DNA from: Bolinopsis microptera
Taxonomy: Eukaryota > Ctenophora > Tentaculata > Lobata > Bolinopsidae
Length of the DNA: 64,000 bases
Assembly: GCF_026151205.1 (NCBI RefSeq)
Contig: NC_087076.1
Location: 6,252,902-6,316,901 of the forward strand
Reading direction: 5' to 3'
In this document: piece after piece, positions 39,827 to 51,236 of the stretch
Layout: each line of letters begins with the position of its first letter
How positions within the stretch are numbered: the stretch's first letter is position 1
Translations under genes and position numbers: made by a program
The notes under the pieces: model-generated
The model's input: the letters and a program-made list of their open reading frames with translations, nothing else
Told to the model about the DNA's origin: nothing
Databases searched by the model: none

Positions 39827-41212
39827 AAAATAGAACGTATAGATGAAAAGAAGAAGGAAAAGAAAACGAAGAAGGAAACTACTGTTCAAAATGTCTCGTA
39901 TAGCCCACATACACTCGTAGAGCACATTCCAGTTCTCCCTGGAATGGATGAAAATCTATTCCAGAAAATCACAGAAGAATTAGATTCAATGAATCTTGAA
40001 GGCAAATCTAATAAAGTCCACACCCTATGGCTAAGCCCTTCATCAGAAGACTACTGCTTTGGTAACATAGTCAACAAGCCACATCCCATCAACAACTTCC
40101 CTAGCATCTTTAAGTTGATGGGACTTATTAATGACCTCCCCTCCACCACCAACAACATGGATGCTTGCCTTGTTACTAGGTACGACACTCAGCAAGCTAA
40201 GTTAAGCCTCCATAAAGACGATGAAGACCTAATAATATCACAGTCCAGCTCCATTTGCACTTACTCAATAGGGGCTCCGCGGTCACTTGAGTTTGTGCTC
40301 GATACAACCCAAGTAGAACAACGCACAACTAGGGCCTCTAGGTCAAGGCCAGCCCAAGAGTTGATTAACGCAGACTTCACCCTTCCTGCCACCAATGGCA
40401 CACTGAACATCATGAAGCCTGGTGCACAGCAAGTCATGAGGCACAGCATTGCCCCAGGAGTTGCACCTTCTGACAATGAAATTTGTTGGAGGTATAGTCT
40501 CTCCTTCAGAAAGTTAACCACACCTTCCTCTTCCCCTTCATCTCCTATTCTTCCCTCTCCTACATCCGACAGTCCTAATAAGGTACCCCCAAAAGCTCCC
40601 ATCACAGACTCTCAAAAACACCAGAAGTCTATCATCCTCATTGCTGGTGACTCCTTTGCTGCTCGATTGGACGCTGATCGCCTCAGTAGAGGTAAAGAAA
40701 CTGTCACCAACATAGCTAAGGGTGGGCTTAAGATCTCAGCTATACAGAAATCTATTGAGGCCTTTCATACAAAGAACCCTCTTGTGCAGGTAAAGAAACT
40801 GTTCTTAAGCTTCGGTGCCAACGACATCCGGTACTGTACCCAGGGTGTCAATCATCTCAAGACCCCTGTGAGTGACCTTATGAAGACAGCAAAAAAACTT
40901 TATCCAAATGCACGTGTTTTTGTACAAGCTATTCCACCAGTCCACCCCAACGGACAAGATAAAATCCCTGGTAATGTTTGTGCTATGAATAATTTGATCT
41001 TTGATCGCTGCTCTAGGCATAAACTGTTTTACCTTGATGTTTTTTGGGCTTTCTTAGACCGCTATGGAAACAGAAACGAGAGATTATTTCCTAAATGTGA
41101 CAAAAGGGGCTTTTATGATATTCATCCCAGCCCCAAGGCTGGGATGCCAGTGTTGGCAAAGTTCTATCTCAGAATCATACACTCAAAGTGGTTTAATCCA
41201 TTGGGATACTGA
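39827..41212 (+). CDS. LINE C ORF1: AlkB-like plus SGNH hydrolase
   Basis: The first ATG is at 39944 (422 codons), but the frame is open and protein-like from about 39824 (Lys/Glu-rich, then VEHIPVLPG), so the real start is probably lost by 5' truncation. The AlkB-like domain occupies residues ~1-190 of the ATG-based protein: LPGMDENLFQKITEEL, CLVTRYDTQ, iron ligands H90 and D92 in LSLHKDDED, H167 in QQVMRHSIAP, R183 and R189 in WRYSLSFRK. A Ser/Pro linker leads to an SGNH domain: LIAGDSFAAR (Ser block), LSFGANDIR (Asn block) and YDIHPSPKAG (His block, slightly unusual spacing). It would be expected to act on nucleic acid and an ester substrate respectively; neither activity is shown. No zinc finger remains. 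Confidence 0.85.
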   Translation, partial: KIERIDEKKKEKKTKKETTVQNVSYSPHTLVEHIPVLPGMDENLFQKITEELDSMNLEGKSNKVHTLWLSPSSEDYCFGNIVNKPHPINNFPSIFKLMGLINDLPSTTNNMDACLVTRYDTQQAKLSLHKDDEDLIISQSSSICTYSIGAPRSLEFVLDTTQVEQRTTRASRSRPAQELINADFTLPATNGTLNIMKPGAQQVMRHSIAPGVAPSDNEICWRYSLSFRKLTTPSSSPSSPILPSPTSDSPNKVPPKAPITDSQKHQKSIILIAGDSFAARLDADRLSRGKETVTNIAKGGLKISAIQKSIEAFHTKNPLVQVKKLFLSFGANDIRYCTQGVNHLKTPVSDLMKTAKKLYPNARVFVQAIPPVHPNGQDKIPGNVCAMNNLIFDRCSRHKLFYLDVFWAFLDRYGNRNERLFPKCDKRGFYDIHPSPKAGMPVLAKFYLRIIHSKWFNPLGY

Positions 41213-41406
41213 TGTGGTAATTCAATTCAATATTTAAATTTTTCATTGTCTGCATCAGTATCCTATTGGATCTGATCATTTGGATGTTATTTATATGTAT
41301 TCAAACGAAGTGATAGCATAATGTATGTTACTTCATATTATAGCACAATACCTAACAAAACACAACGGCGAGACACAATTCTGTTAATAATATACTTTAA
41401 AGTTCC

Positions 41407-43874
41407 ATGGGAATATCGGCTCAACAACACCGTGTTGCAACTGGTATGTTTTCTAGGTATGTTATCATCAGTAAAAGTAATAGAGGTTACGGGGAAAATT
41501 TGTTGTCCTGTCTTCTGTCTCGTCATATGTTATGTGCTCTATTGGGTATATTTTATTTTTATGTTATTTTGTATATATTTTCTTTGACTATCGATGCTAA
41601 TATACTCCCTGGTGCTCCCCTACAACCTAAAATACACTCTGTACCATGTTTGAGGTCATCCATAAATCTTTACTTTATGGTAATATTTTGTACCATTTTT
41701 CTCAGACACTTTAAACTTGTGTATAGGGGGGAGGGGGGCATTGGGACAGCCTTAGCTGCAATTTCTGTAAAATTGCTATCTACCACAAAAACCGAACTGT
41801 CACCTACCATGTCACCGAAACAGACTGTTAAGTTACTTTTCGGTATAACCAGCAGCTGGCTTGGGGTCATGTCTAGGTGTGGTCTGGTTTTTCTATCTCT
41901 CCTTAATATTTCCCTGATAGTAATTTGTAATTGTTCCTTACTGAACCCTGGACCAAATTTATCCGTTGTTTACAATAATGTCCATGGTTTCCTAAATACA
42001 CGCGATTTAGCATCAGGAACACCACCACTAAATATGACCAAGATACATGAATTCCATGGTTATATCTACAAACATAAGCCTCACATCATTATTCTAAACG
42101 AGACATGGCTGAAAAATTCCATTCTCAGTAATGAGGTGCTCCCTGACAAATACAAAGTATTTAGGCTTGACCGATCCTTAAGATCGCATCCAGTGGATGC
42201 AACCCAGCCCAAGAAATTCAGAAAAAACGGTGGTGGTGTTCTGATTGCCCATAGAACAGACATTGATATCTCGAGTCTAAAGTTCTCTAAAGTTAGTGTT
42301 CAAGCTGAATTATTATCCATCATAATTAAGACTCAGTGTGGAAGAAACTTTTGTATATCAACATTTTATAGAGTAGGAACGCTTGGCTTAGATAATTTTG
42401 AATCTTTCAAGAAACATTTTGTTACTTTAGCATCTGCCAGAAAATTGCAAAGGCACATTCTGGTAGGTGACTTTAATTTGGCTTCGATTTCCTGGCCAGA
42501 TGGTCAGTCATCTTGCCAGCTACATTCTAGCTTTGTAAATTTTCTCACTGATGACCTCGGACATACACAACTTATTAGCTCCCCTACTCACAAGTCAGGC
42601 AACACCTTAGATCTTGTGTTCACTAACATTCAAAACCTTATTAAGAATGTTAAAGTTTTAGATCAAAACGAAATGTGTATGTCCGACCACTTTTGTATCA
42701 CATTTGACATTGATATTAAGACCAAGTATATTAAGCAGCCTAAAAGAAAGATCTTTAATTATAGTAAAGGTAATTTTAGGGGCCTGAATTCTGAGTTATT
42801 TAGCATCGATTGGGATAGTATATTTGAGTGTAATGATCCTTATCTTGCCTGGAGTCGATTCAGAGGAGTTCTCGGTGCAGCCTGTGACCGATGGATCCCT
42901 AAAAAGACCATTAAGTCTCAGTTCCAGCCCCCATGGTATGACTCCGAATGTGATCGTCTCCTACGAAATAAGGAGAAATGGAGAATAAGGCATAAGGGGA
43001 GCAACTCTGAGTCTCATAAACAAAAGTTTCGTGCATTTCGCACAAAATTTAAAAATTTGATGGACGAAAGAATGAGACTCAGTGTTGAGGATGACTCCGA
43101 TGATGCTCTTATCTCCAAGAAATTCTGGACCTACGTTAAATCTAAATCAAAGTCAACCAGGATCCCTGAAACTGTCAAATATCATAATCGCTTTCGAAAC
43201 AATCCATCTGATCAAGCTGCCCTTTTTAACGAATATTTTTATGAGCAGTTTTCTCAAGAGAGCGATTATGGCATTGACATAGATTTTCGTGATGATTGTT
43301 TTTCAAGTCTTGTGTTTAGTAGAGAAGATGTTCTGTTGATTCTTAAAAAGTTAAATCCTAACAAGGCCCCTGGCCCTGATGGGATTCATGGGAGAGTCCT
43401 CAAAAACTGTGCCCAAAGCCTTGCATACCCACTTAGTGTTTTATTTAACCTGTTTTTCTCGAGCGGATGCATACCCCCTGATTGGAAGCTGGCACTTGTA
43501 GTACCAGTGCACAAAAAGGGCGATAAGTCTTCGGTTGAGAACTACAGGCCTATCTCGTTAACATCTCTTGTAATGAAAGTCTTTGAAAGGTGCATAAAGA
43601 CTGCATTATACGCTGCATGTTCTGATCTGTTGGATGACCGACAACACGGTTTTGTTAATGAACGTTCATGCACAACCCAAATGATACCTTTCACGGACAA
43701 TCTTGCACTTGCATTGAATAACAGGTCCAGGACTGATATAATATATTTTGATTTTGCGAAAGCTTTTGATAGCGTTTCGCATGACCTCATTTTAAGTAAA
43801 TTAAAGAATATTTTTAATGTCGATGGACTAATGCTTAAATTTATTAAGTCCTATCTTGAGGGGCGACAACAACA
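41407..43874 (+). CDS. LINE C ORF2, N-terminal part: endonuclease and RT fingers
   Basis: The open frame starts at ATG 41407, 195 bases after ORF1. The first ~180 residues are unusual and hydrophobic (LLGIFYFYVILYIFSL, and SLLNISLIVICNC), ending in LLNPGPNLSVVYNNVHG, where the endonuclease begins. Endonuclease motifs: NNVHGF, LNETWL, GGGVLIAHR, STFYRVG, ILVGDFNLASISW, NTLDLVFTN and SDHFCITF. RT motifs: NPNKAPGPDGIHG, NYRPISLTSLVMKVFE, QHGFVNERSC and IYFDFAKAFDSVSHD. After SYLEGRQQ the codons up to 43950 belong to the LINE D tail. The continuation is at 51444-52486. Confidence 0.85.
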
Positions 43875-43950
43875 GGAAAGAAAAATTTTTTTTAGGAAAG
43901 AAAAATTTTTATTTACCACAAATAATCAATACATAATGTTATATTCATAA

Positions 43951-45701
43951 ATAAATTCAAATTTCAATTTCAAACACATATACAGTACGCCGCGCACACA
44001 GCCACAATTTAAAATTGTTCAGAAATTCGTAGGTCAGCTGTAGGCGCCGCGCACAGGATCTATTTAATTGTTAACTTACAATTACATGTCACATTTCTTA
44101 ATTACTAGAGCCAAAATTTCAGAAGCAAAATAATTTAAAAGATATTTCTGTCGTTCACGCAGTACAGGCCGTGAGCACTGCGATCTAATTAATATAATAA
44201 TGGAGAGATTCCAAAAAACCGCGCGCTCGTTATTTATTGTGATTAAATTGAGTGCGCGCCACTGTGAACAGCAGTACCGCTCAAGCATGAATTAGTACTG
44301 AGCGGTACGCAGTTCTGCGTGAGGCGTAGACATTTGTAGCACACGTTTCATTCAACTAATCCATTAATCCATGTGACATGTACAATGTAATTATATTAAA
44401 GCAAAAAGAATATTAATTTTAGTAATAATTGACGTAAACATATGTGTTTAAATAACATCTATAATCTAGCGAGTTACTAATACCGTTCGCGTTTGTTTGT
44501 ATTCTTGATTATATATCTTTACACTAGCCTATATTATGATGGAGATATACATTATATAATTGCTCCAATATTCAACACTGCTAAACAACAAATACCTACT
44601 CGCCCATCGATGAAGCAGTCGCCAAAACAAAGCTCAAAGTTAATATATCTTCGTACTTCGTTTTGGAAACTGTAGAATTCCAATAAATAATCGTGTATTC
44701 GATGGGCAAGCACTCGCCACTTGAGGCCGAGACAAACGGCACCAGCTCCGCCCCGCAACCGTGAAGTAAGGCGGGGCGGTGGTGTGCGCCGTTTATACGG
44801 CCCACAGCACGAGACATTTTGAGCTTCAAGACTTAAGACTATAAAAGTCCCGAATTAAACGTAGCGACTTACCATCGTCAGCCGTCAAAATTTAGAATTT
44901 GTATGTTATAAACTCCACACCTGCTATCAGTCTAACATGTAATTTAGTTTGTTATTGGCTAAATTTTCAACTCGATTAAGCGATGCAGACGGATGAACTA
45001 GGCTTCTCCTCCGTCAAAAACACAATGAGAGGGGATTGTGGAAGGACACGAACACTATTCGTTAACTCGTACCCCGGGTACCCCCTAGAACTGTGTCCCA
45101 TCAGAGAGAGCCCATCACCCGTCAGATCGAAAACAGCGTTTTAGTTTTGATATATGCTGTACCAATTACAATAAATGGTAAGTCAAGGCTGACGTTGGTA
45201 GCAAAGTATAAAGTGACACGTCACAACAAAATAACCACTACACACTACACACACTATACGCTATAACTATTGTACACAGTACACAGTATAACTAAAATAT
45301 AAAATATAAACAAGTTACAAGAGACAAAAGAGTTTACAGAAGAGTTTTACATCGGCTCAGCACCACCAGGACATTGGCTATACACGTGGGTCAATTAGTT
45401 TGATTTGGTATGGCTCGACCGGGAAAGTGGTCGAAATTAGTGCTCTTAATGAGTCATCACTGTCGTCTGAATATTAGAGCGGGAACTTCCCAAGTTTCGG
45501 CCGACAACGCGACGCGCACAGCATGGGCGCGCAATGCTATGCGCGGTCTCATATTACTGTGTCATTCGGCGGTTGCGCTCAGAGTTACTGGGAATGAGTT
45601 GTATGTTGTTTACCTAAATTCAAGCATGGTATTCATAGATAAGCTTGTCAGTCAGTAAGTGCTTAAGTGGGAATAACAGGCAAATGAATATCACTTCATA
45701 A
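43951..45701 (-). other. LINE D 3' untranslated region or nested unknown insertion
   Basis: 1.75 kb without a recognisable coding region, about twice the equivalent LINE E region. It is rich in GCGCGC words (near 43990, 44045, 44220, 45510-45545). No inverted termini or target duplication could be fixed. Small ORFs (60-82 codons) on both strands show no known motif. Confidence 0.4.
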
Positions 45702-48700
45702 TCAGAATTCAGTGAAATTTCTGTCGCACCACTCAGTTCCATACCGGTTTTGAGCTCTTAGAAGTGACTGTTTAAGTAAATTCTTGACAGATCCGCATGT
45801 GGAGGTGAAATTTAACGGGCCAACTTTACGGAATTCGTTCCACAGCCATGCAGATTTATAAATAAATTGATTAGTTGGAGAGGGTGTAATGAACAGATTA
45901 TCTTTCCTATTTGATATGTTGAATAAGTAGTATAACGAAATTGGTACTCGTGACTTAATGATCTTAAAAAGTTCCATTAAACAACGGTATCGGTACAGGT
46001 TCTCTGTAACAAGTAATTCATGTTTTGTGAATAGAGGCTTAGTGGACTCTTTAACATAGAATTCAGATCCTAGACGTTGAGAATTAATTGGTCTTGCTCT
46101 AGCACATGTCTTGAATTTGTCTACATAAGCTTCATAGTCTCCAAATAGAATCCTGATACACTTCTTTTGAGTAATAAATAGTGGTTTTAACTGATTATTG
46201 GGAATACCTCCCCAGACAGAAATAGCATAACCTAGGTGTGATTCAAAGAGAGAATGATATATTTGTTTATATAGTGATTCTGGTAAGCATTTCTTAATAC
46301 GGTAGATACGTCCACAAGCACTTCTTAGTTTCTTGTTGAGGGATGATATATGTGGTTTCCAGCTCAATTTATCATCCATGATTACTCCGAGAAACTTTGT
46401 CTGACTTACACGTTTAATTATTTTGTTATTAATGGACAAGTTTTGGCTATCTATATCGGCATCTAATTCGTTATTATTACGTTTAGAGGGAGAAAAATAC
46501 ATGTAACAACACTTCTTTACATTAATGTGCAGTAGGTTAACTCCCATATATTTGTTTACGGCCTGTAGTGCTTCATTAGCCAATTCATATGCTTTATTTC
46601 TCGAATCGGCAGCGACAAATATATTAGTATCGTCTGCAAATAAGACAAATTTACCCTTTTTAGTTATATTGCATATGTCATTGATGTACAGTAGGAAAAG
46701 TAGAGGTCCTAATACACTACCCTGAGGGACCCCGAATTCAACCGGTAATTCATCAGATTTGGTATCCAAAACGTTTACAAATTGTTTCCTATTAGACAAA
46801 TAACTAGAGATAAGATTCAGAGCATTTCCTCTTATGCCATAGTTGTTTAATTTTGTAGTTAGTTTACAGTGGTCTAGAGTGTCAAAGGCTTTTGAGAGAT
46901 CGATAAAGACCCCTAGGACATGTTGCTTTTTACTAATTAACGATTCTATATGTTCTACAGAGTAGTTCAGTGCATGGCTGGTGGAGTGTCCTTTTCTAAA
47001 GCCGAACTGGTTTTCATGTATTATACCCTTGGAAGTAAGGAAACTATAGAGCCGCTTATATATTAACTTTTCTAGAATTTTCCCGAATACAGGTAGAGTT
47101 GATACTGGTCTATAGTTTTCTAAAAGCTGTTCATCTTCTTTTTTGTAAATGGGGCTGATTCTCCCAGTTTTTAATTCATCGGGAAAGTGGCCTTCTTGCA
47201 TGCATTTATTAAAGTATCTAGCTAAGTACGGTGCAGTAATTTGACACGACTTCTTGATCACATGAATAGGTATGTCACTAGATTTCCCGTTTTTTAGTTC
47301 GTTTATGATCTCTTTAATCTCAATACAGTCACAATCACAAAGAAAAATACTGGACGTAACTGATGTGGGCAGGTAATCAGTAAATGACGGCAGGGAATTT
47401 ATTCTTAAGAAGTCACCAGAGTATGCTTCGTTCAAGTTAGCTGCAATAGAGGCAAAGTATTTATTGAACTCATTTGCAATTACACGCCGATTAATCACAC
47501 GCTCGTTATTTATCACAAAGTTAGGTTTAATCTCACGTCTCTTCTTACCACGCAGTTCATTAATTATCTGCCAAGTTTTCTTACTATCTCCAGCGCATTC
47601 TGTAATCTTAACACCATGATACTTACGTTTTGCAGAATTAATAAGGTGGTTTAATAACTTCCGGTGTGCCTTAAATTCTTCATGACGTGTTACTTTATTT
47701 GTACAATTAAAACAAAGGGTAAGACAGTCTGCATGGTTGGCTGAAGAGGCGTTGAGGCATTTCTTCTTAACTGCCTTTTTCCACAGGTCATAAAGCTCAT
47801 GTTTTCTATTTATAGAGGCAATCAGGCCAGATGTAATCCATGGATTATTCTTAGCAGTACGTTTAGAACACTTAGGCTGGCTTAGTTTACATGCACTGTC
47901 TAGTTGATGATTAAATACAGTGAAAAAATTACTGAAGTCTTCTGGTGGATCACTAGTTAATTCATTGTCTAGTACTTCCACAAATTTGTCCACATTTTTT
48001 GCACAGTAGTCATAGTACTGGAAATAGTTTTGTTCATGAACCTCAGTACTGACTAGGGGTGAGTTGAATATATGGAATACAGCATGATGGTGACTGATGC
48101 AGGTACTAATTGTTCCAGAGCAGATAGAGTTTTCTATGTTGTTGGTGAGTGTTGTCAATACACGATTCGTTACATCCTGGTTTATGATGCGTGGAAGTAG
48201 AAATAAGTGGTGATAAACCTAGACCTAGAATAAGGTTTTCAAAGTCTTGAACAAGTTTACTGTTTTCATCATGGAGATTAATGTTAAAGTCACCTAGTAT
48301 GTAAGCATTCTTTTTTGGGCAAGATTCAATAATTTTTCTAAGTTCATTTAGTGCCTCTGAGGAGTCCCCACTAGGAGGACGGTACAGTACTCCTACATGT
48401 ACAGGTTCATCATGTTGAATAGTAATAAATAGGGTTTCAAGATTTTTGGTTACCCATGATAATTCTTCGTTTACAACTCCATTAAGTTCGTCCTTTAAGT
48501 ACAATGCTACTCCACTTCCCTTCGCTTTATTGATATGTTTATCCTGATAGAAATAATTGTACCCCTCAAGATGGTAAACAGTGCTTTCCTCTATTCCAAT
48601 ATTGGTTTCAGCAAGTCCAATAATTTTAAATTTTTCGGCTAATCGGTTTAGTTCCATGCTAAAGGCATCAAAATTTGTTTTATTGCCATCTATGTTCTGG

Positions 48701-49044
48701 AAAATCATGGAGCAGTTGCTTGCAAAACAAGGTTTGATATGTGTGTTAAAGTCCTTAATTGTATAGGATCTACAGTTTTCCAAAGCATCGGACATCTTTT
48801 GGATACATGGGTCACAGTCATTAACTTCAGGATCGGTCATTACTTTAAAAGGATTGTATTTTTTAGATATGGAATGTTTACACTCGTTGCAGTAAAAGTT
48901 TTCATTGATAACTTGCGCTTTGGAGGGATTAAAACATTTGGCATGGAGAATACTATTGCAGTTAAAACATTCAAAGTGGGGAAGCCCTAATCCAATATTC
49001 TTCAGACAGTGACTACAAATTTCCTTTCGAACACGATTAACCAT
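45702..49044 (-). pseudogene. LINE D ORF2 with a single frameshift
   Basis: ATG at 49044, five bases after the ORF1 stop and in a different frame. The first frame (49044-48106) holds an N-terminal zinc finger (CSHCLKNIGLGLPHFECFNC, then HAKCF and FYCNEC) and most of the endonuclease (FQNIDGNKTNFDAF, AETNIG, GVLYRPPSGD, GDFNIN). Near 48160, within SCIDN, a small indel moves the reading to the second frame (48158-45702), which carries the end of the endonuclease and the whole RT: FGFRKGHSTSHAL, FIDLSKAFDTLDH, VPQGSVLGPLLF, FADDTNIF, then KFKTCARARP. All other motifs are intact. The joined length (~1100 residues) matches LINE B ORF2. Confidence 0.88.
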
Positions 49045-49049
49045 ACCTG

Positions 49050-51236
49050 TTAACCGTTCCGTCCCCTCCGCTGCGGTGCAGGCGGGTCACTAGCCACGTT
49101 GCTGTATAGCCGTCCATTGACTTTGCCGATGTGTTTTCTTCTGTCTTCTCCGCCATTTAACCTAATAAATACAGATTGTTTAATGAGTCCAGCAAGGACT
49201 CTTGCCCCTAACTTGTTGAGATGAAGTGTATCAAGTCGACCATGTCTGTCGAATTGTTTCGACAGTTCGTCCGCAAGACCATAGTTGCAGGCAAACTTTT
49301 CGAAACCCTTAACACATACGACATCCTTACATGTAGGGAGCAGGTCGAAATGAATCAGTCTATTAAATGCATTAACTTTTACATTCAGCTTTAAGTCCTT
49401 AGTAGGCAGCAGTTTACAAACAAAAACAGCTCTAGTGCTGGGGCTAAGATTCTTAATTTGTTTAATTTTCAGCTTGAGTTTATTATAACAATCAGCAACA
49501 TCATTCTCACAACTAATATCAGGCTGTCTCACGTCATTGATCCCACAGTGGAGCACCACATTGGCGTAACCCATGCAGGACACAGGGTTGATATCTTCAA
49601 TTCTGGGAGCCCAGAACTTTTGACCTGGCATGAGCTCGCCAAAGGTACCCCTCTTGTCAGACCCAAAACGCAAGAAGCCTGTGTTTGAATCACCATGTAA
49701 GCTTGTGCAATTTTTATTTGTCCAGCTAACAGCACGAAAGGTCAGCGAATACCTAATACCATCTGATATTGAGCCACGCTCAATCATATGGCTGTAAACT
49801 TCTTGTGATCTACGGCTCATTATGTACAGTGAGCGATCATGACATTCAAGAGAGGATTCAGTTCTAGAGTCACATTCAGTGAACTTGATGTTGCAGATCT
49901 GGCCGAGAGACAAGGTAAGTATTGATGATTCTGGATGGATGGTCACTTCACGGTCTGAATGGTTAGGCAGGTGACTATCAGAGCCATCATATCTGTTGAT
50001 GAGACATGAATTGATAACCGGGGCCGTCAGGTGGGGCTGATCCGGGTAGCTCTTGTTAAAAAGTTCAGTTTGTACTTTATTCATTTCATCAAATAATGGT
50101 TTGAGTTCCTCAGGAATTGGTGGCACATTTTCTGAAGATTTAGATCCCATGTAGTGGTAGGGGGTGCCAAATGAAGTGACGGAGTGACCGTTCTCTTGTT
50201 TGAAAGAACATGACTGAAGAAAGGCAATAATTTTCTCAGATTCAGTAGCCAGAATAAAATCTGGCCTGGTTTCAGTTACTGGCACCTGATCATGTGGTAA
50301 GTGAGGGGTAGGTTGTTCAGGTTGTAGGGGAGCCTGCACTGGAGGAGAGGGGTACTGGGCTACAGGTGGTGCTTTAGATTGAGGAGATGCTTTAGAATCC
50401 TGTATTTGACTGCTTAAGTTGTTAAGTTGGGTGGAATGCTCATTCAGTTCTAGTGAGACTCTCTCAAGTAGCTCATGAGTGGCAGTGCAAGCAGGTGTTT
50501 CAGATGCTGCAGTTTGATGCGATTGAAGCTGTGCAAGTTGCTGGTTCAGCTGCTCGATGCTGTTGGCTAGAGGGTCTGTGGCAGAGCTGGATGATGAGGA
50601 CAGTGCTGCTTCTAACTTTTTCATTTGAGCCTGATGGGACTTCAACCCGTCTTCTTTAATCAGGAGATGTTGTAGATGGAGATCAAAAGTCTGAAGACGT
50701 TCCATGTTGCTGTTGAGACTGGCTATTTGCTCGCAGAGTTTCTCACTGTCTACCGAGGCAAGCGATGCTGAGATTAGGCCTATGTTATTAAGATTATCTG
50801 CAGCAGCTGAGGCTTCAAATTCACTGTTAGCCTGTCGTAAGACTGTTGTGTTTCTGCAGGAGAAGCATGTGTCTGATCTCTTATTCCTGGCAGTGCTTAC
50901 TGGGGCAACATAGCAAAAGGGACATAGGTAGTCAACCATGGCGTTGATGGCCTGCCTTGAGATCCCCCGCATACTAAGACAATCAACATGCCACTGCTGC
51001 TTACAACGCGAACAGTCGATCAAATAGACTTTGCCGCCAGACGAGCCGTTACACGGGCACTTATCAAGGTCCCAGTGTTTCGTCTTGGCAGCACTTTCAG
51101 CTACTCTGCTCACCTTAATTAAGGGCGAGCTAGTATCGCTTTCTGACTTAGCTTTATTCCTCTTGTTGAGGTGAGGACTGAGTGTATCCATGGAACCTCC
51201 TCTCCCACTTCTTGGTATACTACTATTACCAGACAT
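49050..51236 (-). CDS. LINE D ORF1: PHD, coiled coil, AlkB-like, SGNH hydrolase
   Basis: 728 codons, uninterrupted; the best complete example of this ORF1 type here. Residues 60-108: PHD-like zinc finger (CPCNG, DCSRCKQQWHVDCL, YLCPFCY). 160-285: Gln/Ser-rich coiled-coil region; 285-325: Pro-rich linker. 331-503: AlkB-like 2OG-Fe(II) dioxygenase with SFGTPYHYMG, VPPIPEELKPLFDEMN, CLINRYDGSD, iron ligands H426 and D428 (PNHSDRE), LSLGQ, H483 (EVYSHMI), and R495/R501 (GIRYSLTFRA). 510-690: SGNH hydrolase with LHGDSNTG (S517), HCGINDVR (N567) and LDTLHL (D669, H672). Family knowledge: PHD and esterase domains occur in CR1-like ORF1 proteins; AlkB enzymes remove alkyl groups from nucleic acids. 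The combined function is inferred. Confidence 0.9.
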   Translation of the reverse strand: MSGNSSIPRSGRGGSMDTLSPHLNKRNKAKSESDTSSPLIKVSRVAESAAKTKHWDLDKCPCNGSSGGKVYLIDCSRCKQQWHVDCLSMRGISRQAINAMVDYLCPFCYVAPVSTARNKRSDTCFSCRNTTVLRQANSEFEASAAADNLNNIGLISASLASVDSEKLCEQIASLNSNMERLQTFDLHLQHLLIKEDGLKSHQAQMKKLEAALSSSSSSATDPLANSIEQLNQQLAQLQSHQTAASETPACTATHELLERVSLELNEHSTQLNNLSSQIQDSKASPQSKAPPVAQYPSPPVQAPLQPEQPTPHLPHDQVPVTETRPDFILATESEKIIAFLQSCSFKQENGHSVTSFGTPYHYMGSKSSENVPPIPEELKPLFDEMNKVQTELFNKSYPDQPHLTAPVINSCLINRYDGSDSHLPNHSDREVTIHPESSILTLSLGQICNIKFTECDSRTESSLECHDRSLYIMSRRSQEVYSHMIERGSISDGIRYSLTFRAVSWTNKNCTSLHGDSNTGFLRFGSDKRGTFGELMPGQKFWAPRIEDINPVSCMGYANVVLHCGINDVRQPDISCENDVADCYNKLKLKIKQIKNLSPSTRAVFVCKLLPTKDLKLNVKVNAFNRLIHFDLLPTCKDVVCVKGFEKFACNYGLADELSKQFDRHGRLDTLHLNKLGARVLAGLIKQSVFIRLNGGEDRRKHIGKVNGRLYSNVASDPPAPQRRGRNG

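Larger units (their letters stand above)
39827..43874 (+). mobile_element. CR1-like LINE C, first part
   Basis: Plus-strand LINE with ORF1 (AlkB-like plus SGNH) and ORF2 (endonuclease plus first half of RT). RT stops at SYLEGRQQ (about 43874) and resumes at 51444 with YLLVIGG...GVPQGSILGPLLF, so LINE D is inserted in the middle of its RT. Its own left end lies against LINE B at about 39827. Confidence 0.85.

Noticed and set aside
39827..39925. Membrane-anchored N-terminus of LINE B ORF1 (LLRFLFLLLFIYTFYF)
   Set aside because: These codons are the antisense of LINE C's Lys/Glu-rich segment; the frame starts with GTG and homology to other ORF1 proteins begins after it.
44552..44829. Small minus-strand ORFs of 68-77 codons
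   Set aside because: Overlapping frames without conserved residues in non-coding LINE D tail sequence.
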